From contig CP142451.1 in NCBI GenBank assembly GCA_038049695.1, positions 47,069,001 to 47,133,000 of the forward strand: DNA of 64,000 nucleotides. Direction: 5' to 3'. Below the pieces are notes generated by a model. The model was not told the origin of the DNA, did no database searches, and saw nothing but the letters and a program-made list of their open reading frames with translations. Each line of letters opens with the position of its first letter. Position 1 is the first letter of the stretch. Made by a program: the position numbers and the translations under genes. Positions 34,434 to 46,275 of the stretch are shown here, piece after piece. Source of the stretch: Cinnamomum chago (taxonomy: Eukaryota > Streptophyta > Magnoliopsida > Laurales > Lauraceae).

Positions 34434-34553
34434 GGGGGTGCAACACGAGGACTTCCCAGGAGGTCACCCATCCTAGTACTACTCTCGCCCAAGCACGCTT
34501 AACTGCGGAGTTCTGATGGGATCCGGTGCATTAGCGCTGGTATGATCGCACCC
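34434..34553 (-). rRNA. 5S: 5S rRNA, copy 65
   Basis: Consensus gene. Spacer 419 bp with cctttcgg (usual ccttccgg); shared with copy 79. Confidence 0.98.
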
Positions 34554-34972
34554 GGATTATATTCGCGAATGAAACTGGTTGTACCTTTCGGTTCGTGTCT
34601 TCCAGCGGCCCGGATTGGGTTGTCGGGGACGTAACTTTCGATCCGCCCGTCGGATTCGCCAATATGATATACCGTTGGAAAGCTCGGGACGAGCAGATCG
34701 GCGGGGCAAACAGGCAAGCCCGTTTCGTGCCGCCGGCGGGGTCGGATTCGGCCATTCTCGATGCTGTATCCTCGGTTTTTTGCTCCCCGCTCCCCACGCC
34801 CATCGTTCCGACACCGGGAGCACGCACGTCGCCCCCATCGTGGCCCGGAATAGGGGATCGTGATGCCCAAGTGCCCCCTGCATAACTAAACAAAATATAA
34901 AAAGTGTAATTGCGAGTGCCAAACGATCAGCGCCCAAGGAGGGAAGGCCGAAGTTGACTTCAAAAGCAAAAA

Positions 34973-35092
34973 GGGGGTGCAACACGAGGACTTCCCAGGA
35001 GGTCACCCATCCTAGTACTACTCTCGCCCAAGCACGCTTAACTACGGAGTTCTGATGGGATCCGGTGCATTAGCGCTGGTATGATCGCACCC
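34973..35092 (-). rRNA. 5S: 5S rRNA, copy 66, C49U
   Basis: C49U at 35044, without the A71U and A27C that accompany it in copies 17 and 23. Spacer 419 bp. Confidence 0.96.
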
Positions 35093-35511
35093 GGATTATA
35101 TTCGCGAATGAAACTGGTTGTACCTTCCGGTTCGTGTCTTCCAGCGGCCCGGATTGGGTTGTCGGGGACGTAACTTTCGATCCGCCCGTCGGATTCGCCA
35201 ATATGATATACCGTTGGAAAGCTCGGGACGAGCAGATCGGCGGGGCAAACAGGCAAGCCCGTTTCGTGCCGCCGGCGGGGTCGGATTCGGCCATTCTCGA
35301 TGCTGTATCCTCGGTTTTTTGCTCCCCGCTCCCCACGCCCATCGTTCCGACACCGGGAGCACGCACGTCGCCCCCATCGTGGCCCGGAATAGGGGATCGT
35401 GATGCCCAAGTGCCCCCTGCATAACTAAACAAAATATAAAAAGTGTAATTGCGAGTGCCAAACGATCAGCGCCCAAGGAGGGAAGGCCGAAGTTGACTTC
35501 AAAAGCAAAAA

Positions 35512-35631
35512 GGGGGTGCAACACGAGGACTTCCCAGGAGGTCACCCATCCTAGTACTACTCTCGCCCAAGCACGCTTAACTGCGGAGTTCTGATGGGAT
35601 CCGGTGCATTAGCGCTGGTATGATCGCACCC
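35512..35631 (-). rRNA. 5S: 5S rRNA, copy 67
   Basis: Consensus gene. Spacer 419 bp, unmarked. Confidence 0.98.
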
Positions 35632-36050
35632 GGATTATATTCGCGAATGAAACTGGTTGTACCTTCCGGTTCGTGTCTTCCAGCGGCCCGGATTGGGTTG
35701 TCGGGGACGTAACTTTCGATCCGCCCGTCGGATTCGCCAATATGATATACCGTTGGAAAGCTCGGGACGAGCAGATCGGCGGGGCAAACAGGCAAGCCCG
35801 TTTCGTGCCGCCGGCGGGGTCGGATTCGGCCATTCTCGATGCTGTATCCTCGGTTTTTTGCTCCCCGCTCCCCACGCCCATCGTTCCGACACCGGGAGCA
35901 CGCACGTCGCCCCCATCGTGGCCCGGAATAGGGGATCGTGATGCCCAAGTGCCCCCTGCATAACTAAACAAAATATAAAAAGTGTAATTGCGAGTGCCAA
36001 ACGATCAGCGCCCAAGGAGGGAAGGCCGAAGTTGACTTCAAAAGCAAAAA

Positions 36051-36170
36051 GGGGGTGCAACACGAGGACTTCCCAGGAGGTCACCCATCCTAGTACTACT
36101 CTCGCCCAAGCACGCTTAACTGCGGAGTTCTGATGGGATCCGGTGCATTAGCGCTGGTATGATCGCACCC
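36051..36170 (-). rRNA. 5S: 5S rRNA, copy 68
   Basis: Consensus gene. Spacer 419 bp, unmarked. Confidence 0.98.
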
Positions 36171-36589
36171 GGATTATATTCGCGAATGAAACTGGTTGTA
36201 CCTTCCGGTTCGTGTCTTCCAGCGGCCCGGATTGGGTTGTCGGGGACGTAACTTTCGATCCGCCCGTCGGATTCGCCAATATGATATACCGTTGGAAAGC
36301 TCGGGACGAGCAGATCGGCGGGGCAAACAGGCAAGCCCGTTTCGTGCCGCCGGCGGGGTCGGATTCGGCCATTCTCGATGCTGTATCCTCGGTTTTTTGC
36401 TCCCCGCTCCCCACGCCCATCGTTCCGACACCGGGAGCACGCACGTCGCCCCCATCGTGGCCCGGAATAGGGGATCGTGATGCCCAAGTGCCCCCTGCAT
36501 AACTAAACAAAATATAAAAAGTGTAATTGCGAGTGCCAAACGATCAGCGCCCAAGGAGGGAAGGCCGAAGTTGACTTCAAAAGCAAAAA

Positions 36590-36709
36590 GGGGGTGCAAC
36601 ACGAGGACTTCCCAGGAGGTCACCCATCCTAGTACTACTCTCGCCCAAGCACGCTTAACTGCGGAGTTCTGATGGGATCCGGTGCATTAGCGCTGGTATG
36701 ATCGCACCC
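36590..36709 (-). rRNA. 5S: 5S rRNA, copy 69
   Basis: Consensus gene. Spacer 417 bp, unmarked. Confidence 0.98.
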
Positions 36710-37126
36710 GGATTATATTCGCGAATGAAACTGGTTGTACCTTCCGGTTCGTGTCTTCCAGCGGCCCGGATTGGGTTGTCGGGGACGTAACTTTCGATCC
36801 GCCCGTCGGATTCGCCAATATGATATACCGTTGGAAAGCTCGGGACGAGCAGATCGGCGGGGCAAACAGGCAAGCCCGTTTCGTGCCGCCGGCGGGGTCG
36901 GATTCGGCCATTCTCGATGCTGTATCCTCGGTTTTTTGCTCCCCGCTCCCCACGCCCATCGTTCCGACACCGGGAGCACGCACGTCGCCCCCATCGTGGC
37001 CCGGAATAGGGGATCGTGATGCCCAAGTGCCCCCTGCATAACTAAACAAAATAAAAAGTGTAATTGCGAGTGCCAAACGATCAGCGCCCAAGGAGGGAAG
37101 GCCGAAGTTGACTTCAAAAGCAAAAA

Positions 37127-37246
37127 GGGGGTGCAACACGAGGACTTCCCAGGAGGTCACCCATCCTAGTACTACTCTCGCCCAAGCACGCTTAACTGCG
37201 GAGTTCTGATGGGATCCGGTGCATTAGCGCTGGTATGATCGCACCC
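37127..37246 (-). rRNA. 5S: 5S rRNA, copy 70
   Basis: Consensus gene. Spacer 417 bp, gatgttg type; partner of copy 56. Confidence 0.98.
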
Positions 37247-37663
37247 GGATTATATTCGCGAATGAAACTGGTTGTACCTTCCGGTTCGTGTCTTCCAGCG
37301 GCCCGGATTGGGTTGTCGGGGACGTAACTTTCGATCCGCCCGTCGGATTCGCCAATATGATATACCGTTGGAAAGCTCGGGACGAGCAGATCGGCGGGGC
37401 AAACAGGCAAGCCCGTTTCGTGCCGCCGGCGGGGTCGGATTCGGCCATTCTCGATGTTGTATCCTCGGTTTTTTGCTCCCCGCTCCCCACGCCCATCGTT
37501 CCGACACCGGGAGCACGCACGTCGCCCCCATCGTGGCCCGGAATAGGGGATCGTGATGCCCAAGTGCCCCCTGCATAACTAAACAAAATAAAAAGTGTAA
37601 TTGCGAGTGCCAAACGATCAGCGCCCAAGGAGGGAAGGCCGAAGTTGACTTCAAAAGCAAAAA

Positions 37664-37783
37664 GGGGGTGCAACACGAGGACTTCCCAGGAGGTCACCCA
37701 TCCTAGTACTACTCTCGCCCTAGCACGCTTAACTGCGGAGTTCTGATGGGATCCGGTGCATTAGCGCTGGTATGATCGCACCC
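37664..37783 (-). rRNA. 5S: 5S rRNA, copy 71, U63A
   Basis: U63A at 37721; partner of copy 57. Spacer 419 bp. Confidence 0.96.
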
Positions 37784-38202
37784 GGATTATATTCGCGAAT
37801 GAAACTGGTTGTACCTTCCGGTTCGTGTCTTCCAGCGGCCCGGATTGGGTTGTCGGGGACGTAACTTTCGATCCGCCCGTCGGATTCGCCAATATGATAT
37901 ACCGTTGGAAAGCTCGGGACGAGCAGATCGGCGGGGCAAACAGGCAAGCCCGTTTCGTGCCGCCGGCGGGGTCGGATTCGGCCATTCTCGATGCTGTATC
38001 CTCGGTTTTTTGCTCCCCGCTCCCCACGCCCATCGTTCCGACACCGGGAGCACGCACGTCGCCCCCATCGTGGCCCGGAATAGGGGATCGTGATGCCCAA
38101 GTGCCCCCTGCATAACTAAACAAAATATAAAAAGTGTAATTGCGAGTGCCAAACGATCAGCGCCCAAGGAGGGAAGGCCGAAGTTGACTTCAAAAGCAAA
38201 AA

Positions 38203-38322
38203 GGGGGTGCAACACGAGGACTTCCCAGGAGGTCACCCATCCTAGTACTACTCTCGCCCAAGCACGCTTAACTGCGGAGTTCTGATGGGATCCGGTGCAT
38301 TAGCGCTGGTATGATCGCACCC
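38203..38322 (-). rRNA. 5S: 5S rRNA, copy 72
   Basis: Consensus gene. Spacer 417 bp, unmarked. Confidence 0.98.
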
Positions 38323-38739
38323 GGATTATATTCGCGAATGAAACTGGTTGTACCTTCCGGTTCGTGTCTTCCAGCGGCCCGGATTGGGTTGTCGGGGACG
38401 TAACTTTCGATCCGCCCGTCGGATTCGCCAATATGATATACCGTTGGAAAGCTCGGGACGAGCAGATCGGCGGGGCAAACAGGCAAGCCCGTTTCGTGCC
38501 GCCGGCGGGGTCGGATTCGGCCATTCTCGATGCTGTATCCTCGGTTTTTTGCTCCCCGCTCCCCACGCCCATCGTTCCGACACCGGGAGCACGCACGTCG
38601 CCCCCATCGTGGCCCGGAATAGGGGATCGTGATGCCCAAGTGCCCCCTGCATAACTAAACAAAATAAAAAGTGTAATTGCGAGTGCCAAACGATCAGCGC
38701 CCAAGGAGGGAAGGCCGAAGTTGACTTCAAAAGCAAAAA

Positions 38740-38859
38740 GGGGGTGCAACACGAGGACTTCCCAGGAGGTCACCCATCCTAGTACTACTCTCGCCCAAGC
38801 ACGCTTAACTGCGGAGTTCTGATGGGATCCGGTGCATTAGCGCTGGTATGATCGCACCC
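38740..38859 (-). rRNA. 5S: 5S rRNA, copy 73
   Basis: Consensus gene. Spacer 419 bp with ttcctgcgg and gtgtcatt; partner of copy 59. Confidence 0.98.
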
Positions 38860-39278
38860 GGATTATATTCGCGAATGAAACTGGTTGTACCTTCCGGTTC
38901 GTGTCTTCCTGCGGCCCGGATTGGGTTGTCGGGGACGTAACTTTCGATCCGCCCGTCGGATTCGCCAATATGATATACCGTTGGAAAGCTCGGGACGAGC
39001 AGATCGGCGGGGCAAACAGGCAAGCCCGTTTCGTGCCGCCGGCGGGGTCGGATTCGGCCATTCTCGATGCTGTATCCTCGGTTTTTTGCTCCCCGCTCCC
39101 CACGCCCATCGTTCCGACACCGGGAGCACGCACGTCGCCCCCATCGTGGCCCGGAATAGGGGATCGTGATGCCCAAGTGCCCCCTGCATAACTAAACAAA
39201 ATATAAAAAGTGTCATTGCGAGTGCCAAACGATCAGCGCCCAAGGAGGGAAGGCCGAAGTTGACTTCAAAAGCAAAAA

Positions 39279-39398
39279 GGGGGTGCAACACGAGGACTTC
39301 CCAGGAGGTCACCCATCCTAGTACTACTCTCGCCCAAGCACGCTTAACTGCGTAGTTCTGATGGGATCCGGTGCATTAGCGCTGGTATGATCGCACCC
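39279..39398 (-). rRNA. 5S: 5S rRNA, copy 74, C46A
   Basis: C46A at 39353; partner of copy 60. Spacer 417 bp. Confidence 0.96.
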
Positions 39399-39815
39399 GG
39401 ATTATATTCGCGAATGAAACTGGTTGTACCTTCCGGTTCGTGTCTTCCAGCGGCCCGGATTGGGTTGTCGGGGACGTAACTTTCGATCCGCCCGTCGGAT
39501 TCGCCAATATGATATACCGTTGGAAAGCTCGGGACGAGCAGATCGGCGGGGCAAACAGGCAAGCCCGTTTCGTGCCGCCGGCGGGGTCGGATTCGGCCAT
39601 TCTCGATGCTGTATCCTCGGTTTTTTGCTCCCCGCTCCCCACGCCCATCGTTCCGACACCGGGAGCACGCACGTCGCCCCCATCGTGGCCCGGAATAGGG
39701 GATCGTGATGCCCAAGTGCCCCCTGCATAACTAAACAAAATAAAAAGTGTAATTGCGAGTGCCAAACGATCAGCGCCCAAGGAGGGAAGGCCGAAGTTGA
39801 CTTCAAAAGCAAAAA

Positions 39816-39935
39816 GGGGGTGCAACACGAGGACTTCCCAGGAGGTCACCCATCCTAGTACTACTCTCGCCCAAGCACGCTTAACTGCGGAGTTCTGATG
39901 GGATCCGGTGCATTAGCGCTGGTATGATCGCACCC
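39816..39935 (-). rRNA. 5S: 5S rRNA, copy 75
   Basis: Consensus gene. Spacer 417 bp with the same set of changes as copy 61. Confidence 0.97.
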
Positions 39936-40352
39936 GGATTATATTTGCGAATGAAACTGGTTGTACCTTCCGGTTCGTGTCTTCCAGCGGCCCGGATTGG
40001 GTTGTCGGGGACGTAACTTTCGATCCGCCCGTCGGATTCGCCAATATGATATACCGTTGGAAAGCTCGGGACGAGCAGATCGGCGGGGCAAACGGGCAAG
40101 CCCGTTTCGTGCCGCCGGCGGGGTCGGATTCGGCCATTCTCGATGCTGTATCCTCGGTTTTTTGCTCCCCGCTCCCCACGCCCATCGTTCCGACACCGGG
40201 AGGACGCACGTCGCCCCCATCGTGGCCCGGAATAGGGGATCGTGATGCCCAAGTGCCCCCTGCATAACTAAATAAAATAAAAAGTGTAATTGCGAGTGCC
40301 AAACGATCAGCGCCCAAGGAGGGAAGGCCGAAGTTGACTTCAAAAGCAAAAA

Positions 40353-40472
40353 AGGGGTGCAACACGAGGACTTCCCAGGAGGTCACCCATCCTAGTACTA
40401 CTCTAGCCCAAGCACGCTTAACTTCGGAGTTCTGATGGGATCCGGTGCATTAGCGCTGGTATGATCGCACCC
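40353..40472 (-). rRNA. 5S: 5S rRNA, copy 76, G68U + C49A + C120U
   Basis: G68U (40405), C49A (40424), C120U (40353) and -1 C>U (40473); partner of copy 62, with the same spacer changes. Spacer 417 bp. Confidence 0.93.
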
Positions 40473-40889
40473 AGATTATATTCGCGAATGAAACTGGTTG
40501 TACCTTCCGGTTCGTGTCTTCCAGCGGCCCGGATTGGGTTGTCGGGGACGTAACTTTCGATCCGCCCGTCGGATTCGCCAATATGATATACCGTTGGAAA
40601 GCTCGGGACGAGCAGATCGGCGGGGCAAACCGGCAAGCCCGTTTCGTGCCGCCGGCGGGGTCGGATTCGGCCATTCTCGATGCTGTATCCTCGGTTTTTT
40701 GCTCCCCGCTCCCCACGCCCATCGTTCCGACACCGGGAGGACGCACGTCGCCCCCATCGTGGCCCGGAATAGGGGATCGTGATGCCCAAGTGCCCCCTGC
40801 ATAACTAAATAAAATAAAAAGTGTAATTGCGAGTGCCAAACGATCAGCGCCCAAGGAGGGAAGGCCGAAGTTGACTTCAAAAGCAAAAA

Positions 40890-41009
40890 GGGGGTGCAAC
40901 ACGAGGACTTCCCAGGAGGTCACCCATCCTAGTACTACTCTAGCCCAAGCACGCTTAACTTCGGAGTTCTGATGGGATCCGGTGCATTAGCGCTGGTATG
41001 ATCGCACCC
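40890..41009 (-). rRNA. 5S: 5S rRNA, copy 77, G68U + C49A
   Basis: G68U (40942) and C49A (40961) with the consensus -1 C; partner of copy 63. Spacer 419 bp. Confidence 0.95.
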
Positions 41010-41428
41010 GGATTATATTCGCGAATGAAACTGGTTGTACCTTCCGGTTCGTGTCTTCCAGCGGCCCGGATTGGGTTGTCGGGGACGTAACTTTCGATCC
41101 GCCCGTCGGATTCGCCAATATGATATACCGTTGGAAAGCTCGGGACGAGCAGATCGGCGGGGCAAACAGGCAAGCCCGTTTCGTGCCGCCGGCGGGGTCG
41201 GATTCGGCCATTCTCGATGCTGTATCCTCGGTTTTTTGCTCCCCGCTCCCCACGCCCATCGTTCCGACACCGGGAGCACGCACGTCGCCCCCATCGTGGC
41301 CCGGAATAGGGGATCGTGATGCCCAAGTGCCCCCTGCATAACTAAACAAAATATAAAAAGTGTAATTGCGAGTGCCAAACGATCAGCGCCCAAGGAGGGA
41401 AGGCCGAAGTTGACTTCAAAAGCAAAAA

Positions 41429-41548
41429 GGGGGTGCAACACGAGGACTTCCCAGGAGGTCACCCATCCTAGTACTACTCTCGCCCAAGCACGCTTAACTG
41501 CGGAGTTCTGATGGGATCCGGTGCATTAGCGCTGGTATGATCGCACCC
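41429..41548 (-). rRNA. 5S: 5S rRNA, copy 78
   Basis: Consensus gene, whereas its partner copy 64 has U52A and C120U. Spacer 419 bp. Confidence 0.98.
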
Positions 41549-41967
41549 GGATTATATTCGCGAATGAAACTGGTTGTACCTTCCGGTTCGTGTCTTCCAG
41601 CGGCCCGGATTGGGTTGTCGGGGACGTAACTTTCGATCCGCCCGTCGGATTCGCCAATATGATATACCGTTGGAAAGCTCGGGACGAGCAGATCGGCGGG
41701 GCAAACAGGCAAGCCCGTTTCGTGCCGCCGGCGGGGTCGGATTCGGCCATTCTCGATGCTGTATCCTCGGTTTTTTGCTCCCCGCTCCCCACGCCCATCG
41801 TTCCGACACCGGGAGCACGCACGTCGCCCCCATCGTGGCCCGGAATAGGGGATCGTGATGCCCAAGTGCCCCCTGCATAACTAAACAAAATATAAAAAGT
41901 GTAATTGCGAGTGCCAAACGATCAGCGCCCAAGGAGGGAAGGCCGAAGTTGACTTCAAAAGCAAAAA

Positions 41968-42087
41968 GGGGGTGCAACACGAGGACTTCCCAGGAGGTCA
42001 CCCATCCTAGTACTACTCTCGCCCAAGCACGCTTAACTGCGGAGTTCTGATGGGATCCGGTGCATTAGCGCTGGTATGATCGCACCC
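41968..42087 (-). rRNA. 5S: 5S rRNA, copy 79
   Basis: Consensus gene. Spacer 419 bp with cctttcgg; partner of copy 65. Confidence 0.98.
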
Positions 42088-42506
42088 GGATTATATTCGC
42101 GAATGAAACTGGTTGTACCTTTCGGTTCGTGTCTTCCAGCGGCCCGGATTGGGTTGTCGGGGACGTAACTTTCGATCCGCCCGTCGGATTCGCCAATATG
42201 ATATACCGTTGGAAAGCTCGGGACGAGCAGATCGGCGGGGCAAACAGGCAAGCCCGTTTCGTGCCGCCGGCGGGGTCGGATTCGGCCATTCTCGATGCTG
42301 TATCCTCGGTTTTTTGCTCCCCGCTCCCCACGCCCATCGTTCCGACACCGGGAGCACGCACGTCGCCCCCATCGTGGCCCGGAATAGGGGATCGTGATGC
42401 CCAAGTGCCCCCTGCATAACTAAACAAAATATAAAAAGTGTAATTGCGAGTGCCAAACGATCAGCGCCCAAGGAGGGAAGGCCGAAGTTGACTTCAAAAG
42501 CAAAAA

Positions 42507-42626
42507 GGGGGTGCAACACGAGGACTTCCCAGGAGGTCACCCATCCTAGTACTACTCTCGCCCAAGCACGCTTAACTGCGGAGTTCTGATGGGATCCGGT
42601 GCATTAGCGCTGGTATGATCGCACCC
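42507..42626 (-). rRNA. 5S: 5S rRNA, copy 80
   Basis: Consensus gene, whereas its partner copy 66 has C49U. Spacer 419 bp. Confidence 0.98.
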
Positions 42627-43045
42627 GGATTATATTCGCGAATGAAACTGGTTGTACCTTCCGGTTCGTGTCTTCCAGCGGCCCGGATTGGGTTGTCGGG
42701 GACGTAACTTTCGATCCGCCCGTCGGATTCGCCAATATGATATACCGTTGGAAAGCTCGGGACGAGCAGATCGGCGGGGCAAACAGGCAAGCCCGTTTCG
42801 TGCCGCCGGCGGGGTCGGATTCGGCCATTCTCGATGCTGTATCCTCGGTTTTTTGCTCCCCGCTCCCCACGCCCATCGTTCCGACACCGGGAGCACGCAC
42901 GTCGCCCCCATCGTGGCCCGGAATAGGGGATCGTGATGCCCAAGTGCCCCCTGCATAACTAAACAAAATATAAAAAGTGTAATTGCGAGTGCCAAACGAT
43001 CAGCGCCCAAGGAGGGAAGGCCGAAGTTGACTTCAAAAGCAAAAA

Positions 43046-43165
43046 GGGGGTGCAACACGAGGACTTCCCAGGAGGTCACCCATCCTAGTACTACTCTCGC
43101 CCAAGCACGCTTAACTGCGGAGTTCTGATGGGATCCGGTGCATTAGCGCTGGTATGATCGCACCC
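43046..43165 (-). rRNA. 5S: 5S rRNA, copy 81
   Basis: Consensus gene. Spacer 419 bp, unmarked. Confidence 0.98.
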
Positions 43166-43584
43166 GGATTATATTCGCGAATGAAACTGGTTGTACCTTC
43201 CGGTTCGTGTCTTCCAGCGGCCCGGATTGGGTTGTCGGGGACGTAACTTTCGATCCGCCCGTCGGATTCGCCAATATGATATACCGTTGGAAAGCTCGGG
43301 ACGAGCAGATCGGCGGGGCAAACAGGCAAGCCCGTTTCGTGCCGCCGGCGGGGTCGGATTCGGCCATTCTCGATGCTGTATCCTCGGTTTTTTGCTCCCC
43401 GCTCCCCACGCCCATCGTTCCGACACCGGGAGCACGCACGTCGCCCCCATCGTGGCCCGGAATAGGGGATCGTGATGCCCAAGTGCCCCCTGCATAACTA
43501 AACAAAATATAAAAAGTGTAATTGCGAGTGCCAAACGATCAGCGCCCAAGGAGGGAAGGCCGAAGTTGACTTCAAAAGCAAAAA

Positions 43585-43704
43585 GGGGGTGCAACACGAG
43601 GACTTCCCAGGAGGTCACCCATCCTAGTACTACTCTCGCCCAAGCACGCTTAACTGCGGAGTTCTGATGGGATCCGGTGCATTAGCGCTGGTATGATCGC
43701 ACCC
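43585..43704 (-). rRNA. 5S: 5S rRNA, copy 82
   Basis: Consensus gene. Spacer 417 bp, unmarked. Confidence 0.98.
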
Positions 43705-44121
43705 GGATTATATTCGCGAATGAAACTGGTTGTACCTTCCGGTTCGTGTCTTCCAGCGGCCCGGATTGGGTTGTCGGGGACGTAACTTTCGATCCGCCCG
43801 TCGGATTCGCCAATATGATATACCGTTGGAAAGCTCGGGACGAGCAGATCGGCGGGGCAAACAGGCAAGCCCGTTTCGTGCCGCCGGCGGGGTCGGATTC
43901 GGCCATTCTCGATGCTGTATCCTCGGTTTTTTGCTCCCCGCTCCCCACGCCCATCGTTCCGACACCGGGAGCACGCACGTCGCCCCCATCGTGGCCCGGA
44001 ATAGGGGATCGTGATGCCCAAGTGCCCCCTGCATAACTAAACAAAATAAAAAGTGTAATTGCGAGTGCCAAACGATCAGCGCCCAAGGAGGGAAGGCCGA
44101 AGTTGACTTCAAAAGCAAAAA

Positions 44122-44241
44122 GGGGGTGCAACACGAGGACTTCCCAGGAGGTCACCCATCCTAGTACTACTCTCGCCCAAGCACGCTTAACTGCGGAGTT
44201 CTGATGGGATCCGGTGCATTAGCGCTGGTATGATCGCACCC
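44122..44241 (-). rRNA. 5S: 5S rRNA, copy 83
   Basis: Consensus gene. Spacer 419 bp, unmarked. Confidence 0.98.
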
Positions 44242-44660
44242 GGATTATATTCGCGAATGAAACTGGTTGTACCTTCCGGTTCGTGTCTTCCAGCGGCCCG
44301 GATTGGGTTGTCGGGGACGTAACTTTCGATCCGCCCGTCGGATTCGCCAATATGATATACCGTTGGAAAGCTCGGGACGAGCAGATCGGCGGGGCAAACA
44401 GGCAAGCCCGTTTCGTGCCGCCGGCGGGGTCGGATTCGGCCATTCTCGATGCTGTATCCTCGGTTTTTTGCTCCCCGCTCCCCACGCCCATCGTTCCGAC
44501 ACCGGGAGCACGCACGTCGCCCCCATCGTGGCCCGGAATAGGGGATCGTGATGCCCAAGTGCCCCCTGCATAACTAAACAAAATATAAAAAGTGTAATTG
44601 CGAGTGCCAAACGATCAGCGCCCAAGGAGGGAAGGCCGAAGTTGACTTCAAAAGCAAAAA

Positions 44661-44780
44661 GGGGGTGCAACACGAGGACTTCCCAGGAGGTCACCCATCC
44701 TAGTACTACTCTCGCCCAAGCACGCTTAACTGCGGAGTTCTGATGGGATCCGGTGCATTAGCGCTGGTATGATCGCACCC
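44661..44780 (-). rRNA. 5S: 5S rRNA, copy 84
   Basis: Consensus gene. Spacer 419 bp with cggagggg and A7, identical in type to copy 8. First return of the left-zone markers. Confidence 0.98.
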
Positions 44781-45199
44781 GGATTATATTCGCGAATGAA
44801 ACTGGTTGTACCTTCCGGTTCGTGTCTTCCAGCGGCCCGGATTGGGTTGTCGGGGACGTAACTTTCGATCCGCCCGTCGGATTCGCCAATATGATATACC
44901 GTTGGAAAGCTCGGGACGAGCAGATCGGCGGGGCAAACAGGCAAGCCCGTTTCGTGCCGCCGGAGGGGTCGGATTCGGCCATTCTCGATGCTGTATCCTC
45001 GGTTTTTTGCTCCCCGCTCCCCACGCCCATCGTTCCGACACCGGGAGCACGCACGTCGCCCCCATCGTGGCCCGGAATAGGGGATCGTGATGCCCAAGTG
45101 CCCCCTGCATAACTAAACAAAATAAAAAAAGTGTAATTGCGAGTGCCAAACGATCAGCGCCCAAGGAGGGAAGGCCGAAGTTGACTTCAAAAGCAAAAA

Positions 45200-45319
45200 G
45201 GGGGTGCAACACGAGGACTTCCCAGGAGGTCACCCATCCTAGTACTACACTCGCCCAAGCACGCTTAACTGCGGAGTTCTGATGGGATCCGGTGCATTAG
45301 CGCTGGTATGATCGCACCC
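45200..45319 (-). rRNA. 5S: 5S rRNA, copy 85, A71U
   Basis: A71U (45249) with -2 C>U (45321), as in copies 1 and 9. Spacer 417 bp. Confidence 0.97.
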
Positions 45320-45736
45320 GAATTATATTCGCGAATGAAACTGGTTGTACCTTCCGGTTCGTGTCTTCCAGCGGCCCGGATTGGGTTGTCGGGGACGTAA
45401 CTTTCGATCCGCCCGTCGGATTCGCCAATATGATATACCGTTGGAAAGCTCGGGACGAGCAGATCGGCGGGGCAAACAGGCAAGCCCGTTTCGTGCCGCC
45501 GGCGGGGTCGGATTCGGCCATTCTCGATGCTGTATCCTCGGTTTTTTGCTCCCCGCTCCCCACGCCCATCGTTCCGACACCGGGAGCACGCACGTCGCCC
45601 CCATCGTGGCCCGGAATAGGGGATCGTGATGCCCAAGTGCCCCCTGCATAACTAAACAAAATAAAAAGTGTAATTGCGAGTGCCAAACGATCAGCGCCCA
45701 AGGAGGGAAGGCCGAAGTTGACTTCAAAAGCAAAAA

Positions 45737-45856
45737 GGGGGTGCAACACGAGGACTTCCCAGGAGGTCACCCATCCTAGTACTACTCTCGCCCAAGCACG
45801 CTTAACTGCGGAGTTCTGATGGGATCCGGTGCATTAGCGCTGGTATGATCGCACCC
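45737..45856 (-). rRNA. 5S: 5S rRNA, copy 86
   Basis: Consensus gene. Spacer 419 bp, cggacg type. Confidence 0.98.
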
Positions 45857-46275
45857 GGATTATATTCGCGAATGAAACTGGTTGTACCTTCCGGTTCGTG
45901 TCTTCCAGCGGCCCGGATTGGGTTGTCGGGGACGTAACTTTCGATCCGCCCGTCGGATTCGCCAATATGATATACCGTTGGAAAGCTCGGGACGAGCAGA
46001 TCGGCGGGGCAAACAGGCAAGCCCGTTTCGTGCCGCCGGCGGGGTCGGATTCGGCCATTCTCGATGCTGTATCCTCGGTTTTTTGCTCCCCGCTCCCCAC
46101 GCCCATCGTTCCGACACCGGGAGCACGGACGTCGCCCCCATCGTGGCCCGGAATAGGGGATCGTGATGCCCAAGTGCCCCCTGCATAACTAAACAAAATA
46201 TAAAAAGTGTAATTGCGAGTGCCAAACGATCAGCGCCCAAGGAGGGAAGGCCGAAGTTGACTTCAAAAGCAAAAA

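Larger units (their letters stand above)
29593..37126 (-). repeat. Fourteen-unit higher-order repeat, first copy (copies 56-69)
   Basis: This 7534-bp block is followed directly by copies 70-83. Ten consecutive marked units (56-65) match 70-79 in order: gatgttg, U63A, plain, ttcctgcgg plus gtgtcatt, C46A, multi-variant spacer, G68U+C49A+C120U, G68U+C49A, a unit, then a cctttcgg spacer. Differences are confined to copy 64 (U52A, C120U), copy 66 (C49U) and the order of spacer lengths in the last two units. Confidence 0.88.
37127..44660 (-). repeat. Fourteen-unit higher-order repeat, second copy (copies 70-83)
   Basis: Partner of copies 56-69 and of exactly the same length (7534 bp). Copies 78 and 80 are consensus where copies 64 and 66 carry private gene changes, so those changes arose in the other block after the duplication or were lost here by conversion. 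Confidence 0.88.
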
